From NCBI GenBank assembly GCA_040285825.1, contig JAUPSS010000003.1, positions 1,488,001 through 1,552,000 on the forward strand: a stretch of 64,000 nt of DNA. The letters are read 5' to 3'. A program made the translations under genes and the position numbers. Under the pieces are notes generated by a model. The model saw only the letters and a program-made list of their open reading frames with translations, searched no databases and had not been told where the DNA came from. The DNA is from Eukaryota sp. TZLM1-RC (taxonomy: Eukaryota; Metamonada: BaSk clade). Below are positions 40,981 to 50,372 of this stretch, piece after piece; position 1 is the stretch's first letter, and each line of letters opens with the position of its first letter.

Positions 40981-41700
40981 ACATGAAAAGTATTTCAAGA
41001 AATCAATATTCCCCACAAAATTGATTCCTCATTAAACCTGGGTAATAAAAATCAAGCGACTAATTCTGTAGCAGAATGGAAAGCAACTTTATTCCAATTC
41101 AATTCCCAAAACTGAAGATTTGAGAGAGTTATAGAACAGAAACATTTACGAATAGCATCATTGCTGAGGTCTAGCATCAAAAACATCAAAAATATTTAGG
41201 AAAGTAAGATGGTGGACTGAGATTAATCGCATAAGATCTGAGGCGAAGATGATACAGAGATTCAAATCAGTAATTGGTGATCCCAGCCAAGTAGTTATCG
41301 GAATCGGAGACTGGGAACAACGAAAACACAAGAAATTCAAAGAACCTACCAAAAGAAAAGGTTTGATAATTCTATTTAAAAAGGATAGTTATAGGGTCTT
41401 TTGAATTGATCAGTTTTGAACCAGTAGCTGTTGTTTCAACTGTAAAAAGCAGAGAAAACAGTTGAAGTATTCTGATGATGCAGAAATCCAAAACCAAGGA
41501 AGAGGCATGAGATTTCTACTCCTCACGGGCTTACCATGTGTCAATCATGCGAAAGTTTGTAAAATAGAGATAGAAATGCTTCGCTGAATATGTTGGCAGT
41601 GATGGAAGCACATGCAAATGGTGAAGATAAACCGGAATACCTTCAAAGAGCCAAGGTTGATGAAGGTTCAAAGAAAACAGTTTTTTTTGGACAATAGCTG
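40981..41700 (+). pseudogene. Fanzor-like nuclease fossil, copy F5, type I (3' half)
   Basis: Plus-strand fragments run IPHKIDSSLNLG, SVAEWKATLFQFNSQN, SQVVIGIGDWEQRKHKKFKE, KRKGLIILFKKDSYRVF, then IDQF-stop-TSSCCFNCKKQRKQL, then (frame change) HGLTMCQSCESL-stop-NRDRNAS, LNMLAVMEAHANGEDKPEYL. This is the fullest view of the type I RuvC-II, zinc-finger and RuvC-III order. At least three stops and one frame change make it inactive. Its 5' side was split by the LINE at 39123-40967. Confidence 0.75.
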
Positions 41701-42164
41701 GAAGCACCGTGGCATGCGATAAGAAAGAGTGGTGATTAGACTAGTAGAAAGCAAAACCTAAGGCAGAAGAATTATGAGGGGGATTAGAGTCAGGGTGGTT
41801 GGTGAGGGGGATTTTTCTTCACCCTGAAAGAGCACCATAATAAATAGAAAACAAGATCAAACATTATATCAAAACAAACCTCGAAAGAGTTAGTCAAATA
41901 ACCTGTGAAATGTGAGGGTCAGAAAACTATAAAGTTCAATCAACCAGTGTTGTGTGGAGAATTGAGTAAAAAAGCTGAATTTGCCAAAAGAAAAGTGTAT
42001 TGTTTCTGATTGAAAAATTCAAATAAAATTGAAAAGCAAGAAAAAAAAAGAATTGTGGATTCTAGCTGCTAAAACCTGAAGTAAACCAAACAATGCAATC
42101 AAAAAAACAAAAAGGCACAATTATTGAAAAAGAAATGGTAACCTGTAGGTTCCAATACCTCAAA
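41701..42164. other. Fanzor 3' flank and gene 3' spacer
   Basis: Purine-rich then AT-rich sequence between the Fanzor stop and the Aquarius-like gene's stop. It may include the element's 3' end (the region that in relatives gives the guide RNA). The 36-bp motif seen at F1 and F2 is not present. Confidence 0.4.
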
Positions 42165-45100
42165 TTACTTACCACCAACTCCCAATCCAAGAAATTCCCT
42201 TTCCAAATCAGTCAAAACTCTCTCTTCTGGAATTGTGATAATGTCCTTAGCATCCCTTTGGTCTAGGATGACTGGATCTTGAAGTAAACGAATGATATCA
42301 TTAAAAGTGTTGACAAATACATAGCCAGAATTGAAATGCAGTTTTAAATCATGGGGTCTACGTTCGAATGCTCTAAAAACGGGTCGCCATTCTGTACACT
42401 TCCCAAAGCTTGTGCGTTTTCCAACAATGACCAAGCTTTTCCTAGATCTAGAGAGCAGAACGGTTATTCTGTGGAGATCCTTGAGAAAAGCAGAAGGAAC
42501 GGGAGACTTGGAAACGAGAGAAACAAGTATAATGTCAGCTTGTCGACCTTGAAATTCATCAATGGTACGAATAACAAAGAAATTAGAGGACTTGGTCTGA
42601 TGTAAGGCTGAGATTTTGGTAAAGATTTCTTCAAGATAGCGCTTCTGTTTCTTATAAGGAGTCAAGATGGCAATTGAATTATGTTTTGAATTTTGAAGTA
42701 AATACTGCACCAAATAAAACACAAACTTGCCTTCATTTTCGCATATTTCAGTCTGACTTCCTCCTTTTCTGTCGATATCCACCCAGCAGAAACTATTCTC
42801 AATGCACAACAGACGTTCTCTTTCAACATCAGAATCTTTAAGACCATCGTATCTCCACCTATAAAGATCAGCAATCTCTGAAAAAGTCCTGGCTTGAATG
42901 TCTAGAACAGTAGGGGTAATACCAAGCCGTTGAAGCCTGGTGAAGAGAGAGACGTTGAGACCAGGTCTAGTGAGGAGGGGGGTGGGTACAAAAGGACGGA
43001 GCTGCTTGTCATCTCCTATTAAAATGATTCTAATGGGTTTTGTGGTAAAAATAGGAAGTAGTTCGGGTTCAGTAATAGTTGATGCTTCTTCTACCAACAA
43101 AGTATCAATATTGTAGGCGTTCAAAACATCAAGATTTTGTACCAAAGAATTGACGGTGCCAGCCACGATATTTGCAGTTCGAATAAAATGGTGCTTCTTT
43201 TGCAAATTTCTTAATTTTAAAACATGAATAGAATCTTGTAAAAACTGAAAAAGTTCACTTAATTTCGAGTAAAACAATTGGGGAGTAAAAGAATCATCAC
43301 AAAAAAGCTTGAAATAAAGTTCCATTGATGTTGTTGTAATTGAAGATTGAAAAGTGGTATTTGAAATAAGTTGAGTAATTTCATCAATAAACTTGGAAAT
43401 GTTCCTAAAATTTAAAGAATCAATTGCTTTAATAGTTTGGGCCACTATTGCTTCTAACTCAGCATTTTGTAAAACTTTTAGATTTTGAATAATGAATTTA
43501 AACTTTGCCAAAATGTAATCAACTTTTCCGTTCAGAGTAAACCTACAAGAACTATCAGAGGTGGCATGGCGACCAAAACGAAATATTTGTTGAGCCTTGC
43601 CGACAGTTGACACGGCCAAATTTTCAATAATTTGATCAACTGCCAGATTAGAATGACTGGTAACTAAAATTTTGGAAGAATTTTCACATGAACGTACCAA
43701 ATTTTCAACCAATTTTGTTGATGTCTTAGTCTTTCCAGTTCCAGGAGGTCCTACGATAAGGGAAATGCGACAGAAAAAAGGAATCAAAAGTGCCTTTAAT
43801 TGAGAATAATAAGGTTTAAATGATGATGAGTGGATGTTAACAATACATGTATGATTATTGACCCTCAAATTGATTGAGTTGCCGATCATAGAGTCAAATT
43901 TAAAGCTAAAACTGTCTAAATAATTACTGCCAAATTCTGAAATAAATCTAGTCAATTCCCATGGCTCAGTATTAGAAAAAAGACTGATTTCCGACGGGAA
44001 TTGATCCAAAAGCACTGATTTCTTGTCAAAATTTCCAATCAAAATATCACATAGCCAAGGTTTCAAGCTTGATTCATTTCTCTTTAATAGAGCCAAGTTT
44101 TTGAGTGTGGAAAATTGAGCTCCTAATTGAGGAATTGGGAAATAAACTGCATCAAAATCAATTTCTGATTGATTGGATGACGTTTCCAAAGGATGACAAG
44201 GGAATTCTTTTGGATTAAGGAAGGAATTATCAGAGGAGAAACGACAAGTGATTAAGTAAGGATCAAAATTGGAATCTTTCTGACTCCCATTATTGTGAAT
44301 CCCGTTATCAAAAATAATATCAGAAGGTGTAAAACTACCAGTCTTCACAAATTCAAATGAAGTCACATGACCACCACGTATTTTTGACACTTTGGACATG
44401 TCAGCATCGACACCATCCTTAAACTTAACAACCAACACGTAGACAATATTGCCCTCCTCAAATTCCTTCAAATATTCGCTGTTTGAAACTAAAAATTTAA
44501 TCTCAATTTGTCCCTTTTCCTTCGTCAATGAAGTGATTGGCCCAAAGATCATCCCTTCCCCCTGCTGATGAAGCCTCTCTTCCGTTGACAGAAGAGTTCG
44601 AAGACCATCTACACAAGAAGATGAGACAGAACAACGGTTAAGGACAGCAAGGCGTCTGACGTAATCATCAAAAGAAAGAAAACGTAAAGAGAGTTCCGGT
44701 GGGATGAATTCTCTTGAAGTCAAACCAATTATGAGCCTTTCAGTAGGGTGCCACGTTTCAAGGCCAGAATAAATGATTAATCGGCTAAAACTATCAGAAA
44801 TTCGTTGACTGGGAACCCAAGATAAATAATTCCTGTTATTTCTATCTACCAAGTAACTAATAACATTTGTATCCAATTCTGATAAAAGGTAAAACAATTG
44901 GCGTTGAAATTTAATGGGAATTCGGGAAAGTGCATGACCAATACAATCAATCAAACAGAACCTTTGATTGATTGATGGTTCTAGTCCAATAGACAAAAGC
45001 GCATGTAAGTCAATCAAATTCAACACCCCGTCACGTGATTCTGATTGAATAAAAGGTTCAAAATTCTCCAAATGACGTGGGGTAAAGTAAGCCAGGAACA

Positions 45101-46082
45101 TGGACACCGCAAACCCAGGACCTGGAACGCTGGTGATGTTACGTAAACAAGAATAAACAGAGCAAAGAGCTGAAAGGACAGAGTGAGAGGAGAAGCTGGA
45201 AGGAAGGGAATTGGTGAGGAAAGAGGAGAATAGCTTTAGTATAGGAAATAAAATGCAATCTCTGAAGTAATACACTTCTATAGGAGTCTTTTTTATTTTG
45301 AGCCATTTAAAAGAGCTATTCATTTGAGTGAGCTGATGTAATAGCTCAGGAGAACCAAAAGGATCAGAATGATTAAGACTTGATGGATTTGATTGAAATT
45401 TTGATGGAAGAAGCTGGAGAAGAAACAAAGTATTGAAGAACGGTTCCATTTCTTTACTGACAAACTCATCATAAGAATTGGAAATCATCAAGCTGATGAA
45501 ATTAGATTGTAATTGAATAAAATAAGGGTCAAATGTTTTTAAATAAACACAATGATCAATAATTGTTTTTAAAAAACTTTGTGATTTATTTTCCCTAGTG
45601 AAATGAATTGATTGCTTGAAAACACCAACACATCCAGTATCACGGGAAGAGAGCCTGAATGAGGAGAGGAAAAGAGTTAAAATCATGACGTTAAGGTCAG
45701 GACTTCGCTTGAATGGACCAGAAATCAGTGGAAAAAGGAAGTCATCCAACACTCTCAGATCATTTGCCTCAACTCTGTATTTATGAAAAGGGGCATGTAC
45801 ATCGAGAGTTTGTTCAGAAGACAGCTGAAAGACGTCAAACCACCCACCCTCTTCGTATGAAGCATTGGTTAATTCGATTTTGGGTTGCTTTAGAAATTGT
45901 TGATGGAGTTTAAGGATCGCAGGCGATCGAGATGAAGAGAAGTATTCAATGGCTTGATTCTGTATATACTCTGGAACAAGTAATTCAAGCAAGAGAGTAA
46001 CCAAATCATTAACCAAGTCTTTGTTTGTGATGGTTTCATTGAGAATCGACTCATGCCAAAAAGATGACACTTTCGATATCAT
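42165..46082 (-). CDS. AQR: Aquarius-like superfamily 1 intron-binding helicase
   Basis: This encodes 1305 residues. The N-terminal half is helical with no obvious motif until FDDYVRRLAVLNRCSV and GMIFGPITSL, which recall the region before the helicase of Aquarius. The helicase core is SF1 (Upf1-like): LIVGPPGTGKT (I, about residue 777), VTSHSNLAVDQI (Ia), LLVEEASTITEPELL (II, about 997), ILIGDDKQLRP (III), SLFTRLQRLG, then ADLYRWRYDGLKD, and TIDEFQGRQADIILVSLV (V). The SLFTR and LYxWRY segments are typical of Aquarius/Cwf11 rather than Sen1 or Upf1. Aquarius binds introns in the spliceosome. The family call is inference from these motifs; a Sen1/SMUBP-2-like role is the alternative. Confidence 0.75.
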   Translation of the reverse strand: MISKVSSFWHESILNETITNKDLVNDLVTLLLELLVPEYIQNQAIEYFSSSRSPAILKLHQQFLKQPKIELTNASYEEGGWFDVFQLSSEQTLDVHAPFHKYRVEANDLRVLDDFLFPLISGPFKRSPDLNVMILTLFLSSFRLSSRDTGCVGVFKQSIHFTRENKSQSFLKTIIDHCVYLKTFDPYFIQLQSNFISLMISNSYDEFVSKEMEPFFNTLFLLQLLPSKFQSNPSSLNHSDPFGSPELLHQLTQMNSSFKWLKIKKTPIEVYYFRDCILFPILKLFSSFLTNSLPSSFSSHSVLSALCSVYSCLRNITSVPGPGFAVSMFLAYFTPRHLENFEPFIQSESRDGVLNLIDLHALLSIGLEPSINQRFCLIDCIGHALSRIPIKFQRQLFYLLSELDTNVISYLVDRNNRNYLSWVPSQRISDSFSRLIIYSGLETWHPTERLIIGLTSREFIPPELSLRFLSFDDYVRRLAVLNRCSVSSSCVDGLRTLLSTEERLHQQGEGMIFGPITSLTKEKGQIEIKFLVSNSEYLKEFEEGNIVYVLVVKFKDGVDADMSKVSKIRGGHVTSFEFVKTGSFTPSDIIFDNGIHNNGSQKDSNFDPYLITCRFSSDNSFLNPKEFPCHPLETSSNQSEIDFDAVYFPIPQLGAQFSTLKNLALLKRNESSLKPWLCDILIGNFDKKSVLLDQFPSEISLFSNTEPWELTRFISEFGSNYLDSFSFKFDSMIGNSINLRVNNHTCIVNIHSSSFKPYYSQLKALLIPFFCRISLIVGPPGTGKTKTSTKLVENLVRSCENSSKILVTSHSNLAVDQIIENLAVSTVGKAQQIFRFGRHATSDSSCRFTLNGKVDYILAKFKFIIQNLKVLQNAELEAIVAQTIKAIDSLNFRNISKFIDEITQLISNTTFQSSITTTSMELYFKLFCDDSFTPQLFYSKLSELFQFLQDSIHVLKLRNLQKKHHFIRTANIVAGTVNSLVQNLDVLNAYNIDTLLVEEASTITEPELLPIFTTKPIRIILIGDDKQLRPFVPTPLLTRPGLNVSLFTRLQRLGITPTVLDIQARTFSEIADLYRWRYDGLKDSDVERERLLCIENSFCWVDIDRKGGSQTEICENEGKFVFYLVQYLLQNSKHNSIAILTPYKKQKRYLEEIFTKISALHQTKSSNFFVIRTIDEFQGRQADIILVSLVSKSPVPSAFLKDLHRITVLLSRSRKSLVIVGKRTSFGKCTEWRPVFRAFERRPHDLKLHFNSGYVFVNTFNDIIRLLQDPVILDQRDAKDIITIPEERVLTDLEREFLGLGVGGK

Positions 46083-46290
46083 TGGCTATTGAAGTGACAA
46101 TAGCTGTGTAAGGCCTCTTGACCAGAGAGAGAGATCTTGAAGTTTGATGAATGTTGAGAAAAGTCTTTGGATAATTCAACTATATATATACAATTATTTT
46201 ATGTGGTTGTGGTTGACACAAAATCAAAATTGACTTGAACACTCTCAAATAATAATACATTTACAAACAAAGAATAGTTGAATTTCTAGT

Positions 46291-47781
46291 TTAATTTCTA
46301 TTTGCTCTGGGCTGCATATCTAAACTTAATTGATAAAGCATCTTATCATCAATCACTTCATGGTTCTCTACATCCACCATACAACTATAATCAATACTAC
46401 TGAAATCCAATTTCCTTGCAGAGCCTTGCCAAGTTAGACACTGCGTAATTGTATTGTACGAAAGCATTGCTCTATAGAAGTTTAACTGACTGTTTACAAC
46501 TTTAGGATTTCCATCTTCGATAAATGTTAAATCCCGCAAAAAAACTCCAAACCATGGAGCCACAATATCATTTCTAGAAAGAGAACGTAGAGCTGATCTA
46601 TATAACTTATAATTACCTTTTGGATTAATGAACTGAGTTAATTCTTGTACTTTTGCCTTGGTCTGTGGTGTTATTTGGGCTTGAATTGCGTTAAGTCTCT
46701 TGACAGCAGCATTTGTTACACCAATCACAACAGCTGAAGCCGCATTAAAGGAATTATCATCAAATAGTTTCTCAGCAAGGGCTATAGACTTTAAATAGAG
46801 ATTTTTTCTTTCCTTATTATCTTTAACTTTTAATATGGAATAAGTGACGTAATTACTCAATTGATTAAACAACTGAATATTTCGAACAATTCCTGGCACT
46901 AATTCTTTCTTTTTAACATATTTTTGGCCAATAAAATCATTAGGCTTCATTGCCAGATAACTTTGCAAATCCACATGAGTCAACACTTTACTTAAATGAT
47001 CCAACTCAAACTCCCAAAAGGATTTAGTTTTCTGGGTCTCAGGAGGACAAAGGGAAGTAGTGAGGTCGACAGAGGTATTATCTGGGGGGTTATCAATCAA
47101 ATCACGTATTTGATTGGCCGCTAATTGATGACCGTTTGACTTCAATTGACTCAGCCAATCAATCACATCATCCATCATTTGATTGCTAATTAACTCTCTC
47201 CTAATCTCTATAAATTTATATATAGCCCTGGCAGTCGACCTCTCAACCGGATGCTTGATGGAAACAATCCAAAACTTCTTTTGTGCAGGAGTAGCATTAG
47301 TAGGAGGCGGAACGTTGAAACGATCTAGGAGTTTCTTGAGGACCACAGAGGGAGAGGTCCATATGTCAAAGAAGTGAAAGAAGACCTCTTGGAGATAAAG
47401 AGGAGCATCTTTATCGGTAATAGTGAGCAATAATCTGTTAAGTGAAGCGTGTTTTGGAACAAGTTGAGAGACGTGGCCTCCGGGACATGGGATAAGGATT
47501 GGGGTTTTGGGGGAAGGTTGTGGTTCTTCGTAGATGGGGAGGCTTTCCTGCAGAGATATGTCAATAGGTACATCAGGCTGTATGTCTATTTTTTCATAAA
47601 TAAGAAGACACGTATCAAAAGCAAACTTACAGGCCCGTTGAAGTTTAAGGATATGTGGGTTACGTTCATATAGTTCCAAATATGCATTAGTGGCAAGATC
47701 ATGCAGCTGTTCTATGGTAGCAGTCTCGTCAACTTCCAGTAAAAATGGGGCACTGTCAGTGACATGGACATATAGCTTCAT
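46291..47781 (-). CDS. Ras guanine-nucleotide exchange factor (RasGEF)
   Basis: This encodes 496 residues. Residues about 1-90 resemble a ubiquitin-like/Ras-binding fold (MKLYVHVTDSAPFLLEVDET). Residues about 105-225 are the RasGEF N-terminal (REM) region (FFHFFDIWTSPSVVLKKLLD; HPVERSTARAIYKFIEIRRE). Residues about 255-490 are the CDC25 catalytic domain: HVDLQSYLAMKPNDFIG, NQLSNYVTYSILK, NSFNAASAVVIGVTNAAVKR, VAPWFGVFLRDLTFIEDGNP. It exchanges GDP for GTP on a Ras-type GTPase. It is short, with no PH or DH domains. The start at 47781 is the only ATG before the ubiquitin-like part. A LINE lies about 60 bases upstream. Confidence 0.92.
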   Translation of the reverse strand: MKLYVHVTDSAPFLLEVDETATIEQLHDLATNAYLELYERNPHILKLQRACKFAFDTCLLIYEKIDIQPDVPIDISLQESLPIYEEPQPSPKTPILIPCPGGHVSQLVPKHASLNRLLLTITDKDAPLYLQEVFFHFFDIWTSPSVVLKKLLDRFNVPPPTNATPAQKKFWIVSIKHPVERSTARAIYKFIEIRRELISNQMMDDVIDWLSQLKSNGHQLAANQIRDLIDNPPDNTSVDLTTSLCPPETQKTKSFWEFELDHLSKVLTHVDLQSYLAMKPNDFIGQKYVKKKELVPGIVRNIQLFNQLSNYVTYSILKVKDNKERKNLYLKSIALAEKLFDDNSFNAASAVVIGVTNAAVKRLNAIQAQITPQTKAKVQELTQFINPKGNYKLYRSALRSLSRNDIVAPWFGVFLRDLTFIEDGNPKVVNSQLNFYRAMLSYNTITQCLTWQGSARKLDFSSIDYSCMVDVENHEVIDDKMLYQLSLDMQPRANRN

Positions 47782-47839
47782 AAATGAATAGAAAGAATGA
47801 GTTTCGGATTGAAGTTTAAATTATTAAATTAAATTATAA

Positions 47840-48485
47840 TAAAACCTACTGTCAATTTCCGTCATATTATTAGTTGTAAGAAATTTCTTCAATATCAGTC
47901 AGTTCTTCATAATGCCGTTCGTGATGTGACATACGAGATGTTTAAGTATTAGAATTTTAGTTGCAAAGTAGAACCGTTGTTGAAGCATTATAACGATAAT
48001 AATCTGTTTAATTCACGTCGAGGTGATTTAATTGCTCCTTTTGTGGATTTCTCTCAAGTTGTTGTTGATTTTACTACAGTTGATCCCTTTGCTTTTATTT
48101 ATCGTGATGATGTTTTAGTTAGTTCTAATGGTCATTTAAAAAAGGCTGAGGATCGTAAACGAGACAAATATACTGAGATATTAAATGATTTAAATAAGAA
48201 TCTTTGCTCGAAGTTTTCGTTTGTTCCTTTTGCCTTCTCGATTTTTGGCAACATTGGACAGTCTGCCTTGAATTTTCTCAATGATTTTGATAATTTATGT
48301 CGTTCAAGTGGTAAGAATTTTGCAGGGAATTTATGGAAGAATCGTATCATTTTCGCTTTGTACAGAAGTGTTCCCAAGTACTTGAGTCTAATGATGTCCA
48401 AACTTTATAAGGATTCATCAAGAGTTGGCGTGGAGAATTTTGTTTCTTATGTGTTTTAGTTTGTTTTGATTTGATTTGATTCTTT
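47840..48485 (+). mobile_element. 5'-truncated LINE (family D)
   Basis: The frame from 47977 to 48459 is open: LKHYNDNNLFNSRRGDLIAP, VVVDFTTVDPF, VPFAFSIFGNIGQSALNFLN and LWKNRIIFALY. Upstream, KPTVNFRHI is visible to 47845 but interrupted by a TAG. The 3' tail has TTTTG/ATTTG repeats. It is closely related to 39123-40967 and serves as its uninterrupted reference. Confidence 0.75.
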
Positions 48486-48487
48486 AT

Positions 48488-48710
48488 TTTGCCATTATTA
48501 ATAGATTACCACGGTTTTTCAATCGAGTATTTTTTTATTTAATTTTAATTTTATTCAAAACCTACAATCAATCGAATAAGAGAAGCTTCAGCTAGACAGC
48601 AAGCAGATAAGGATTTTGTAGAGGAAATCTTGGTTCAATGATAGTCGTCCCATTAGTTATGAGTTAATTTAATTAAGTGTGCAAATTCAATAAATATTAT
48701 TATATTTGAT
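48488..48710 (+). mobile_element. Short LINE tail (family B) with a 41-bp insertion
   Basis: It begins GCCATTATTAATAGATTACC and ends GTGCAAATTCAATAAATA, as in other family B tails. At 48527-48567 a 41-base stretch (minus-strand LINE A-type terminus, TTTTGAATAAAATTAAAATT) interrupts it, flanked by TCAATCGA at 48519-48526 and 48568-48575. Confidence 0.75.
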
Positions 48711-48771
48711 TCTTCGTAGAAAATAAATTCAAAATTATATTGAAACAAATTAAATTATTATTAAAAGAAAA

Positions 48772-49465
48772 AATGTATCTGTTCGAATTCACCTCAGCTA
48801 ACTTTGTGACATGCTCTGAATTGTTCGAAATTGATAACTTATCGTTCTTCATTACATGACGCTGTTGGAGACACTGTTTTTAATATGGCACAAACTGCAA
48901 GAATTTCATGTATCAAAGATCCTTGGCTGAAGGAAACACTGTCATTGAATAATTTTGGCTCTGATGATAGAGGTGATGTATACTGTGATTGGATTGATAA
49001 TTCTGAAGCTGTTGTTGACTTTGTCTCATGTAATGTTGCAAATGACACTTTGGTTCACAGAAGAAAACTCAATTCTGTCAGCGCTCTTGAATTTAAAGCT
49101 AAAAAGACTTAGAAAATATGACAAAGATATCGAAGAAGCTAATGCTGATAGAAACAGACCTCTTGTTTTTATTGTTTTCCCATTTTCTAGAAACGCAAGA
49201 CCATCATTAGAAGCAGAAACTTTTTTGAATGACTTCCAAAAAATGGTTCAAGAAAAAACAATGAAAAGATTTGATATTATTTTATGGCGTTCTCGAATTC
49301 AATTTGCCATTATTATTAGATTACCTCAGTTTTTCAATCGAATTAGAGAAGCTTTAGCTAGACAACAAGCAGATCAAAATTCTGTAGAGGAAATCTTGGT
49401 TCAATGAATTTCGTCCCATTAGTTATGAGTTAATTTTGTCAAGTGTTCATGTTCAATAAATATAT
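48772..49465 (+). mobile_element. 5'-truncated LINE (family B), decayed
   Basis: Two overlapping frames (48831-49112, 48955-49407) encode the zinc finger start (CICSNS...NCSKLI), SSLHDAVGDTVFNMAQ, DDRGDVYCDWIDNSEAVVDF, and the tail FNRIREALARQQADQNSVEE. A one- or two-base frame change near 49100 breaks the frame. It ends in the family B terminus near 49460. Confidence 0.7.
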
Positions 49466-49759
49466 ATTAGAAGTTTAAATGGGGGCTCATTACAAGCCAA
49501 TTATTCTAGTTTATTGACTTTTGAATTCATGACGCCATCGTAAGTTGTATCAATTTTATCAATCAAAATGATTACTCTAATATCTCTGTCGCTTGTTTCT
49601 CCAAATATTTGTCAGTCGATGCTCTAATCCTGTGATGGTCCACTTAATGCATTCATACGTAACGTTTTTAACCTGTCATAAATGAGTTTAGGATCTCCCT
49701 GAAAATTTGACGTTTTCGATAAATTGAGAAATTTGAAATTAAACTCAAATATCCAGTAT

Positions 49760-49925
49760 CTATTTTGTGGAAGTACACTACTGAATAAAAGTAAATCAAA
49801 ACTAATGGGACAAAATACAGTGAACCAAAATTTCCTCTATAAAATCCTGATCTGCCTGTTTTCTCTTTGCTACTTCTATTCGAAGAAAAACTGAAGTAAT
49901 CTATTAATAATCTTACAATCTTCAA
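49760..49925 (-). mobile_element. Decayed LINE tail (family B)
   Basis: On the minus strand TTATTAATAGATTACTTCAG, then GGCAGATCAGGATTTTATAG, then GAGGAAATTTTGG and GTCCCATTAGTTTTGA follow the order of other family B tails with many substitutions. It is the most diverged of the tails seen. Confidence 0.55.
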
Positions 49926-50372
49926 TTAATCTATAACTAATCTTTGGTAATTAAATATAGTGAATGGAATTGGTAAGTGATTAAAGGATATCAAATCTTT
50001 TCTACTGCAAACCCAATCAAAATTCATTAAATTCTGTAGTGGTTTTTGGACTTCGTTAACTTGTATTTGGGTGATGTTTGATGACTTTCGTGCTATTAGT
50101 TAACAATTTATCAACTCAGGCGTTGAAGTTTTAATAAATAAGTTAATCATATCGATTAAGATACTACAAAGGTGTCAGTGGCTGTGGAGAAGAATGTTTA
50201 TTGCAGTGCCTTGATAATTAGCATGGAAAGAAACATGTATTTGTTGGGTTACCACATTGTTTATAAAACCTGATAGAAAGTCTATACACAAACAAGCACT
50301 TTCCTATTATAGAGAGCACTATTATAATACAAATAATTAGAATTAGAATTAAATAAATAGCAAAAACAACAC
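49926..50372. other. Intergenic, nothing recognised
   Basis: AT-rich DNA between an old LINE tail and the stop of the coiled-coil gene. No signal found. Confidence 0.4.

Noticed and set aside
49668-49925. 85-codon minus-strand frame as a gene
   Set aside because: Most of it is a decayed family B LINE tail.
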